Source: Rhodospirillales bacterium
Lineage (GTDB): Bacteria > Pseudomonadota > Alphaproteobacteria > Rhodospirillales > Magnetospirillaceae
Length of the DNA stretch: 5,248 nucleotides
NCBI GenBank assembly: GCA_030040955.1
Contig: JASHSH010000297.1
Coordinates: 1 to 5,248, forward strand
Direction: 5' to 3'
A program made the translations under genes and the position numbers. The notes under the pieces are model-generated. The model saw only the letters and a program-made list of their open reading frames with translations, made no database searches and had not been told where the DNA came from. Position 1 is the stretch's first letter. Every line of letters starts with the position of its first letter. This document shows positions 1-4,880 of the stretch, one piece after another.

Positions 1-426
1 CTGCTTGTCGTAGGTGAGGTAGTCGCCCATGTCGAGCTGGAGCCGGCCGGTCAGCTCGATCGAGTTCTGGCCGTCCCAGCTTTCGATACCGAGCTGGTTG
101 GACGGCGTCGAGTAGGCCTGGGCGGGCTTGTTGCTGCCGAGCGGCGCGGTGGTGTTGCCGGAAAGCTGCGCCTGCTGCTTCATCGCGTCCACTTGCGACT
201 GCAGCTGCTTGATCAGGTCCTGCAGCTGATTGATCTCCTGCTGCGTCGCGTCATCGGCGCGCGCCGGCGCGGCCCCGAGGACGCCGGAGGCCAGGAGAAC
301 CGCGGCGCTGACCGCGAGACCGGTCGAGGCAAACGCGGCCGTGCGCGACCGCAACAAGCTTCCCCCACGCTCGGCGACCTGCTTGTCCCTCCAAACGGTA
401 ACCGAGCGAGTTCTGATTCGCGCCAC
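1..426 (-). CDS. Phosphate-selective porin-like outer-membrane protein, 5' part
   Basis: This is the N-terminal portion of an outer-membrane porin; the rest lies beyond the left edge. Reading the minus strand from GTG 426 gives 142 residues. They show a hydrophobic signal segment ending APARA|DD (cleavage near residue 57), then a heptad-like stretch rich in Gln and Leu (EINQLQDLIKQLQSQVDAMK, about residues 62-81) that looks like a short coiled coil. After a Ser/Pro/Asn-rich linker comes the start of a beta-barrel (IELTGRLQLDMGDYLTYDKQ). A coiled-coil head followed by a GRLQLD strand is typical of the OprO/OprP phosphate-selective porin family, whose members usually exceed 400 residues. Substrate specificity cannot be judged from this part. 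The start is uncertain. GTG 426 follows a G-run; ATG 468 has no ribosome site; TTG 357 or TTG 354 follows GGGGGA and would give a compact signal peptide of about 33 residues. The gene lies downstream of the AT-rich region with inverted repeats. Confidence 0.8.
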   Translation of the reverse strand, partial: MARIRTRSVTVWRDKQVAERGGSLLRSRTAAFASTGLAVSAAVLLASGVLGAAPARADDATQQEINQLQDLIKQLQSQVDAMKQQAQLSGNTTAPLGSNKPAQAYSTPSNQLGIESWDGQNSIELTGRLQLDMGDYLTYDKQ

Positions 427-480
427 GGCACACCCCCCAAGGCCTGAGAACCGGATGCGCCATATCATGTGTGAATCCGG

Positions 481-580
481 CTTCTCACAATTAAAAGAAT
501 TTTTAAGATGGCGTATTACTTAGTCACTACACAGTTATTACTGTCATGTGACATGTCACAAATCGGCAATATTTGCGCAG
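481..580. promoter_or_regulatory. AT-rich control region with three inverted repeats upstream of the porin
   Basis: The space between the porin and the regulator (about 427-676) drops sharply in G+C here compared with the coding sequence on both sides. It holds three adjacent inverted repeats. TAGT-c-ACTA is at 521-529, ACAGT-tatt-ACTGT at 531-544, and a perfect 14-bp palindrome, TGTGACATGTCACA, at 547-560. It also has two TTAA motifs (491-494 and 503-506). Being just upstream of the minus-strand porin, it is probably that gene's promoter and operator. I could not fix convincing -35 and -10 boxes. The regulator bound here is unknown; the neighbouring winged-helix protein is an obvious but untested candidate. 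The rest of the gap, 581-676, is G+C-rich and has only short weak hairpins; no clear terminator for the regulator gene was seen. Confidence 0.55.
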
Positions 581-676
581 GCGACCGCAATCGCCTACAG
601 ACGGTCCGGAATCGGCCGGAGCGGGTCGTGCCGATGCGCCGGCGAGCGGCGGCGAAAACCAAGCGGTGAAACGACG

Positions 677-1393
677 TTATGCCGGCGCGTCGAGCACGAA
701 GCCGCCGCGGCGAATGCTGTGGAGCATTTGCGCCTCGCCCAGCGCGTCGACCTTTCGGCGCAGCTTGCCGATATGGACGTCGACCAGATTGGTCTCCGGC
801 ATGAAACGATAGTGCCAGAGTTCCTCGAGCAGCGTGGCACGCGAGAGCACCTGCCCCGGACGCCGCATGAGAAACTCCAGAAGCTTGAATTCCCTTGGCA
901 AAAGCTCGATCTCACGCTTGCCGCGTCGGGCGCGGCGGGCGATCAGGTCGAGCTCGAGCGGCCCCACGCGCAGCACCGTCTCGACCGGCGCGGCCGGCCC
1001 CGGAAGCAATGCCTTCCCGCGCGTCGCCAGCGGGTCGGATGCGACAAGCTCCGCGGCGGGAACCGCGGCCGGACCTGGCGACCCCGCCTCTCCGCCAAGC
1101 TGCCTGGCAAGCACCCGAAGCACTTGCGCCGGGGTCCCACCCTCGCCCGGCTCGGAGGCCGCTTGCACCACTACATAGCCTCGCGCGGCCAAGTCGTGCA
1201 GCAGCGCCTCGACAATGCGCGGATCCGATTCGCGGATCAAAATGGTCGCGAGCGGTCCTTGGCGATCCGCCCCGCGTTGGTCCGGATCGGCTTCCGCGAT
1301 CGGCTCCGCGCGACCTGTCTCCTCGAATCGCCTGCCAGCCACCGCTACCTTCACCCCATTGGCCGACAATGTAAATCCGGCATCGCCAAACAT
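677..1393 (-). CDS. Winged-helix transcriptional regulator, OmpR/PhoB-type, atypical N-terminus
   Basis: The protein has 238 residues. Residues about 139-236 form an OmpR/PhoB-type DNA-binding domain: an opening beta-sheet (VLRVGPLELDLIARRARRGK), the conserved ELLPREFKLLEFLMRRPGQV segment, LSRATLLEELW, a recognition helix around TNLVDVHIGKLRRKVD (201-216), and a closing wing, IRRGGFVLD. This part is clear. The N-terminal half is not a normal receiver. Residues about 50-77 (ILIRESDPRIVEALLHDL, then RGYVVVQA) resemble the first strand, helix and second strand of a receiver. There is no third-strand phosphoacceptor Asp motif and no late Lys, and the segment is too short. It probably acts as a cytoplasmic DNA-binding protein independent of Asp phosphorylation. 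ATG 1393 is the only upstream canonical start, because an in-frame TAG lies 21 bases before it; its ribosome site is just a G-run. No histidine kinase gene is next to it. Targets are unknown; the porin downstream on the same strand and the divergent lipoprotein gene are candidates. Confidence 0.82.
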   Translation of the reverse strand: MFGDAGFTLSANGVKVAVAGRRFEETGRAEPIAEADPDQRGADRQGPLATILIRESDPRIVEALLHDLAARGYVVVQAASEPGEGGTPAQVLRVLARQLGGEAGSPGPAAVPAAELVASDPLATRGKALLPGPAAPVETVLRVGPLELDLIARRARRGKREIELLPREFKLLEFLMRRPGQVLSRATLLEELWHYRFMPETNLVDVHIGKLRRKVDALGEAQMLHSIRRGGFVLDAPA

Positions 1394-1741
1394 CCCCCGC
1401 CGCTGGGCCTTATCCTATCTCGCAGCGCAACAACGCCGCAACGCGTGCTCCGCATGCCCAGCGAAGCCGGAAGCCCAGCCGCGGCGGTCGCTCCGTTTTG
1501 AACCGGGTGTCTTCCAGTTCGGCCGATCGAGCCCGGACGGGCGTACCAGCACATGTCATTCCAATACCAGGGTAGAATTGTCAAGAATAAATCCTGATGT
1601 ATCTTGCGATGGAAAAGTCGCCATCGTCCTTCGCGTGATCCTGTTTGTGTCTTGCGCTTCCTTTTACTGGTGAGTAAATTTTCCCGCGGCGCTCCGGTTG
1701 GCGATAGACTGCGGCCCTCGCCCCGCTGGGAAAGAAGACCG
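1394..1741. other. Divergent intergenic region between regulator and lipoprotein genes
   Basis: This 348-base stretch separates the minus-strand regulator from the plus-strand lipoprotein gene. The left part (to about 1550) is G+C-rich. The part around 1551-1680 is richer in A+T and is the likely promoter zone for one or both genes. Open frames crossing it have no recognisable protein features and run antisense to the neighbours, so I see no gene in it. The octamer ACATGTCA at 1551-1558 also occurs at 551-558 inside the palindrome upstream of the porin; this may be chance. Confidence 0.5.
1578..1605 (+). promoter_or_regulatory. Possible sigma-70-type promoter for the lipoprotein gene
   Basis: TTGTCA (1578-1583, five of six matches to TTGACA) is followed after 16 bases by TATCTT (1600-1605, four of six matches to TATAAT). 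It sits in the A+T-richer part of the divergent region and would leave a leader of about 130 bases before ATG 1742. The minus strand across the same spot reads TTGACA (1584-1579), which could serve the divergent regulator gene, but no good -10 box follows it. Prediction by eye only. Confidence 0.3.
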
Positions 1742-2293
1742 ATGCGACTTCGTCCGCTACATATCCTGCTGCTTTGCGCGCCGATGGCCGCCTGCGGTGG
1801 AATCGGCACCAATTATTCCGACTTCTACGACCCCCGCGACGCGAAGCAATCCGGCCCGATCTTCATCCGCGTGGTGACCAACGCCACCAATCTCCAGCCG
1901 AACCTCGTGTTCACCGCGGTAGCCGGGGCCATGCAGGACGCGAAGGTCGAACCGGCGACGGCCGCGAACGCCGCCGAAACCCGGTCGCCTTACTCACTGA
2001 ACGTCCTGATCGGCCCCTCCGCCTCTTGGGCTATGTCGCTCAATCGTGGCTGGGGCTATAGCGTCTGTCAGATCGCGCAGCAGAATCCGGCCAGCCTGCA
2101 GCGGGTCGGCAATCTGTCGGCGTCGGGACGCGTGCCGGTGCTCGTCGTATTGTGCGAGGGCGACCGGTTCATGAGCTTGGCGTTCGAGCGGATGAATCTC
2201 GAAGGCGACCTGCGCGGCCAGCTCGAGCCGTTCATGGAGGCGGTTTTCCCGCCGTCCAACTTCCAGGCCAACCTCACGCATAACGCGGGCTGA
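1742..2293 (+). CDS. Small lipoprotein of unknown function
   Basis: I do not recognise a family. The 183-residue protein begins MRLRPLHILLLCAPMAACGG: two Arg, a hydrophobic core, and a lipobox-like MAAC with the lipidated Cys at residue 18. Gly follows the Cys, which by the +2 rule favours outer-membrane sorting over retention in the inner membrane. The mature part starts with a Tyr/Asp-rich stretch (NYSDFYDP, residues 24-31). It then has two alternating polar/hydrophobic segments that look like beta-strands (PIFIRVVT, VPVLVVLC) and only two further cysteines (109 and 138), which could form a periplasmic disulfide. ATG 1742 was preferred over an in-frame ATG at 1604 because it gives a proper lipoprotein signal and follows a purine-rich GGGAAAGAAG; the upstream extension has no protein-like character. 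The phosphoesterase gene follows on the same strand and in the same frame, with no obvious strong terminator between them, so they may be co-transcribed. Confidence 0.72.
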   Translation: MRLRPLHILLLCAPMAACGGIGTNYSDFYDPRDAKQSGPIFIRVVTNATNLQPNLVFTAVAGAMQDAKVEPATAANAAETRSPYSLNVLIGPSASWAMSLNRGWGYSVCQIAQQNPASLQRVGNLSASGRVPVLVVLCEGDRFMSLAFERMNLEGDLRGQLEPFMEAVFPPSNFQANLTHNAG

Positions 2294-2330
2294 TCGCCCC
2301 GGCGCGGACGCCGTCGTCATTCAATCGACA

Positions 2331-2379
2331 TCCCCGGACCACAGGCGCGCGGTCTAGTATTCCGGCCGACATCCGGGGA
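2331..2379 (+). promoter_or_regulatory. Inverted repeat that could mask the phosphoesterase ribosome site
   Basis: TCCCCGGA (2331-2338) is the exact reverse complement of TCCGGGGA (2372-2379), separated by 33 bases. In the mRNA the 3' arm overlaps GGGGAGG (2375-2381), the only strong Shine-Dalgarno sequence in front of the phosphoesterase gene. Pairing would therefore hide it. The long loop makes the stem less certain. A second small stem, CGGCG-CGGA-CGCCG (2300-2313), lies just after the lipoprotein stop codon and lacks a T-run, so it is a poor terminator. Confidence 0.35.
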
Positions 2380-2389
2380 GGCGAACACG
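2375..2389 (+). promoter_or_regulatory. Strong Shine-Dalgarno sequence placed before an ACG codon
   Basis: GGGGAGG (2375-2381) stands five bases before ACG (2387-2389), in the frame of the phosphoesterase. Translation from the ACG would add nine residues (Met/Thr-GRLAVIAV) and complete a normal signal peptide. No ATG, GTG or TTG exists in this frame between the lipoprotein stop codon (2291-2293) and GTG 2414. The ACG is therefore either a rare non-canonical start or a former ATG changed by one base. Confidence 0.5.
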
Positions 2390-2413
2390 GGCAGACTCGC
2401 GGTCATCGCGGTC

Positions 2414-4246
2414 GTGTGCGCGGCGGGAGCGGCGGTGGTTCCGGCCTTCGGCGCGGCGGCGGATCAGGACACCGTCTCGCCGGTCAAGCATCTCGTCGTG
2501 ATCATCGGCGAGAACAGGTCGTTCGACCATCTGTTCGGTCTCTATCGGCCGAAGCCCGGGCAGACCGTCGACAATGTGCTTTCGAAGGGAATCCTGAACC
2601 AGGACGGCTCTCCGGGCCCCAACTATGCGCTCGCCGCGCAATACAAGGCGGTCCCTCAGCCCGCATATTTCGTCGGCGCCGCCGCCAAGACCCGGTATGA
2701 GCATCTTCCGCCGCCTGTCCTGGTCGGCACGCTCGCGCGCGGAACCGACGACAATCCGATCTGGCATCTCGGCGTGAAAGAGCCGGCGGCGTTCGCGACG
2801 GAGACCGCCGCGGCCGCGGCCGAGCGGGACCTGGATCCCGCCGACATCCGCCTGCTGACCACCGGAACGACCGGCTTGGCGACGACCGAGGGCGCCGACA
2901 CCCGCATCGTCAACTATGCTTCCCTGTCCAACGGGCCGTTCCCCCTCAGCGGCCCGGGCCTGCCCTACGATTCCTACACCGGCGACACGGTCCACCGTTT
3001 CTTCCAGATGTGGCAGCAGTCGGATTGCGCGGCGCGCAATGTCGGCCCGACCAATCCGAGCGGCTGCCTGAACGATCTGTACCCGTGGGTGGCCGGTACG
3101 TCGGCGGAATACGACCGGGGCGGTGGCTCGTCGCTCGGCTTCTACAACGTGAACGCCGGCGACGCGTCTTATCTCAAGAGCCTGGCCGACGCCTACACGA
3201 TGAGCGACAACTACCATCAGGCGGAGATGGGCGGCACGATGATCGAGCACAGCCAGATCGCCGCCGCCGACACGCTCTACTATGAAGGTGGCGCGGACTT
3301 CGCCGCCGCGCCATCAAAATGGCTGGCCGACCCGGACCCGCGGCCGGGCACCGAAAACCGCTACAAGGCCGACGGCATCTATGTCGAATGCGCGGACGCC
3401 TCCCAGCCCGGCGTGGCCGCCATCCTGAACTACCTTGCCGCTCTTCCCTGGCCCGTCCGGCCGAATTGCGAGCCGGGGTATTTCTACGCCATCAACAATT
3501 TCCTGCCCGGCTTCGACGTGAACGGAACGCCGCAGACCGGGCCCTACAACATTCCGCCCTCCAGCTTGCGCACGATCGGAGACGCGCTGGCCGAGCACGG
3601 CATCTCGTTCAAATATTATGGCGGCGGATTCGCGGCGGCACAGGCCGGCCGCACCAACACCTATTGCCGCATCTGCAACCCGTTCCAATACGAGACCAGG
3701 TTCATGGCCGACCCGGCGATGCGCACGGCCCATATGGGCGATGTCGGCGACCTGTTCGACGATGTCGCGCGCGGCACGGTGCCGGCGGTGGCCTACGTCA
3801 AGCCGGACGGCTGGCTCGACGGGCATCCGCAATCCTCGAAGGTCGATCTGTTCGAGGCCTTCGCCAAGCGGCTGATCGACCGCATCCTGGGCGATCCGAG
3901 CCTGGCGGCGAGCACGGCGATCCTTGTCACCTTCGACGAGGGCGGCGGGTATTGGGATTCGGGCTATATCCAGCCCCTCGACTTCTTCGGCGACGGACCG
4001 CGCATTCCGATCATTGCGGTCTCGCCATGGAGCCGGGGCGGGCGGATCGTTCACGTCTACGCCGACCACGCCTCGGTGGTGAAGTTCATCGAGCGCAACT
4101 GGCGGCTCGGACCGCTGACCGCGCGCAGCCGCGACAATCTGCCGAACCCGGTCCCCTCGCCCGATTTCGTCTACGCGCCCGCGAACGGCCCGGCGATCGG
4201 CGACCTGTTCGACATGTTCGACTTCGGAGCGGCGCGGGCGAACTGA
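2414..4246 (+). CDS. Exported phosphoesterase, phospholipase C/acid phosphatase family
   Basis: This is a periplasmic or secreted metal-dependent phosphoesterase, expected to hydrolyse phosphomonoesters or phospholipids. Numbering is from GTG 2414 (610 residues). The N-terminus has KHLVVIIGENRSFDHLFG, with family metal ligands Glu33-Asn34. GGTMIEH places Thr275 at the nucleophile position, GHP holds His471, FDEGGG holds Asp508-Glu509, and ADHASVVKFIERNW holds Asp551-His552. This order matches the phosphoesterase family that includes phospholipase C and Francisella AcpA. The mature part has six Cys, compatible with disulfides outside the cytoplasm. No Tat twin-Arg motif is seen. The start is awkward: GTG 2414 is the first canonical codon but has no ribosome site, and it gives a signal peptide without its positive n-region (CAAGAAVVPAFGAAA|DQD). 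ACG 2387, behind GGGGAGG, would give the full signal (GRLAVIAVVCAAG...AAA). Exact substrate is unknown. It may be co-transcribed with the upstream lipoprotein gene, and it converges on ahpD with only 19 bases between the stop codons. Confidence 0.9.
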   Translation: MCAAGAAVVPAFGAAADQDTVSPVKHLVVIIGENRSFDHLFGLYRPKPGQTVDNVLSKGILNQDGSPGPNYALAAQYKAVPQPAYFVGAAAKTRYEHLPPPVLVGTLARGTDDNPIWHLGVKEPAAFATETAAAAAERDLDPADIRLLTTGTTGLATTEGADTRIVNYASLSNGPFPLSGPGLPYDSYTGDTVHRFFQMWQQSDCAARNVGPTNPSGCLNDLYPWVAGTSAEYDRGGGSSLGFYNVNAGDASYLKSLADAYTMSDNYHQAEMGGTMIEHSQIAAADTLYYEGGADFAAAPSKWLADPDPRPGTENRYKADGIYVECADASQPGVAAILNYLAALPWPVRPNCEPGYFYAINNFLPGFDVNGTPQTGPYNIPPSSLRTIGDALAEHGISFKYYGGGFAAAQAGRTNTYCRICNPFQYETRFMADPAMRTAHMGDVGDLFDDVARGTVPAVAYVKPDGWLDGHPQSSKVDLFEAFAKRLIDRILGDPSLAASTAILVTFDEGGGYWDSGYIQPLDFFGDGPRIPIIAVSPWSRGGRIVHVYADHASVVKFIERNWRLGPLTARSRDNLPNPVPSPDFVYAPANGPAIGDLFDMFDFGAARAN

Positions 4247-4263
4247 CCGGGGCCGCTTCCCGG
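4247..4263. terminator. Small hairpin between convergent stop codons
   Basis: CCGGG (4247-4251) and CCCGG (4259-4263) can pair around a seven-base loop in the 19-base gap between the phosphoesterase and ahpD stop codons. It could end transcription from both sides, but the stem has only five pairs and there is no T-run on either strand. Confidence 0.2.
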
Positions 4264-4265
4264 CA

Positions 4266-4817
4266 TCAGGCTGCCAGCTGGGCCGGCGCGGGTGCCGCGC
4301 GCTCCGTCTCGAGCGTGACCGCGACCGCATGCACCACGGCGGCGATGCGGACGGCGGCCTGCACCTGCTCGGCGGAAAGGCCCGCCTTGCGCAGCTCGCG
4401 CTCGTGCGAGTCGATGCACTGGCCGCAGCCGTTGACCGCCGACACCACCAGACACCAGAGCTCGAAGTCGGCCTTCTCGACGCCCGGCTTGCCGATCACA
4501 TTCATGCGCAGTTTGGCCGGCATTGTCTTGTAGTCGGGCGCCGAGGCCAAATGCACGAAGCGATAGTAGATATTGTTCATGCCCATGATCGCGGCCGCGG
4601 CCTTCGCGGCCTGCATCGCCTCGGGCGAGAGCTCGGGCCCGAACGCGGCCAGGATCGCTTCGGTCACCTCGGGATTGCGCGAGGCGATGGCGGCGGCGAC
4701 GAAGCTGCCGGCGCGCTGTTGGGCGCCGAGCGTGGGCTCGGCGGCGAGACCGGACAGATTCAGCTTCAGGTCGCGGGCATAGTCGGGAAGACGGTCCTTC
4801 AAGGTGTCGATGCTCAT
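4266..4817 (-). CDS. ahpD: Alkyl hydroperoxidase AhpD
   Basis: AhpD is a cytoplasmic thiol peroxidase/disulfide reductase of the carboxymuconolactone decarboxylase fold. In mycobacteria it passes electrons to oxidised AhpC and has weak peroxidase activity itself. The 183-residue product has the all-helical AhpD layout, with the catalytic motif near residues 119-139: ELWCLVVSAVNGCGQCIDSH, then Glu. Redox cysteines are Cys131 and Cys134, with Glu119 and His138 in the positions of M. tuberculosis Glu118 and His137. The residue matching mycobacterial His132 is Gln133 here, between the two cysteines. MGMNNIYYRFVHL (78-90) is also characteristic. The length is close to that of known AhpD proteins. 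ATG 4817 follows AAAGGAC at good spacing. The gene is 63 bases downstream of ahpC on the same strand, and the pairing strongly supports the assignment. A perfect hairpin in the gap may adjust its expression relative to ahpC. Confidence 0.95.
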   Translation of the reverse strand: MSIDTLKDRLPDYARDLKLNLSGLAAEPTLGAQQRAGSFVAAAIASRNPEVTEAILAAFGPELSPEAMQAAKAAAAIMGMNNIYYRFVHLASAPDYKTMPAKLRMNVIGKPGVEKADFELWCLVVSAVNGCGQCIDSHERELRKAGLSAEQVQAAVRIAAVVHAVAVTLETERAAPAPAQLAA

Positions 4818-4844
4818 CGGAATGTCCTTTCGTCGGATGGGGAA

Positions 4845-4872
4845 GTCCCCGGCGGACCGCTCCGCCGGGGAC
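4845..4872 (-). promoter_or_regulatory. Perfect 12-bp hairpin between ahpC and ahpD
   Basis: GTCCCCGGCGGA (4845-4856), a four-base loop (4857-4860) and TCCGCCGGGGAC (4861-4872) form an uninterrupted, very G+C-rich stem. It begins eight bases after the ahpC stop codon, reading along the minus strand. No T-run follows: the minus strand continues TTCCCCATCC. It therefore looks more like a partial terminator, an mRNA 3'-end stabiliser or a processing site than a full intrinsic terminator. It may set the ratio of AhpC to AhpD. The ahpD ribosome site lies beyond it and is not part of the stem. Confidence 0.6.
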
Positions 4873-4880
4873 GGCTCGGC

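Noticed and set aside
491..506. CtrA box (TTAA-N7-TTAA)
   Set aside because: The two TTAA motifs are separated by eight bases, and the wider CtrA consensus is not present.
541..559. Pho box (CTGTCAT direct repeats) upstream of the porin
   Set aside because: CTGTCAT at 541-547 is exact, but the second copy (ATGTCAC, 553-559) comes after 12 bases and not the 11 of a Pho box, and the orientation faces away from the porin. The inverted-repeat reading explains the bases better.
547..560. CRP or FNR binding site
   Set aside because: The half-sites TGTGA/TCACA are CRP-like, but the four-base spacer is two short of the CRP and FNR geometry.
548..1501. Long plus-strand open frame (317 codons) opposite the regulator
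   Set aside because: It has no recognisable domain and is Arg-rich low-quality sequence; the opposite strand encodes a clear OmpR/PhoB-type domain. It is open because of high G+C content.
1604..1741. N-terminal extension of the lipoprotein from ATG 1604
   Set aside because: The added 46 residues would bury the lipoprotein signal in the middle of the protein, and the region looks like promoter and leader DNA.
2291..2416. Readthrough fusion of the lipoprotein and phosphoesterase (same frame, separated by TGA)
   Set aside because: The shared frame is open between them, but each has its own export signal and the intervening residues do not look like protein. The phosphoesterase also has its own ribosome site.
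2354..4330. Minus-strand open frames (298 and 338 codons) antisense to the phosphoesterase
   Set aside because: They are typical high-G+C antisense artefacts with Arg/Val-rich products and no motifs.
3319..4533. Long plus-strand open frame (404 codons) overlapping the phosphoesterase and ahpD
   Set aside because: It runs out of frame through the phosphoesterase and antisense to ahpD, both of which have convincing motifs; its product is Arg-rich and featureless.
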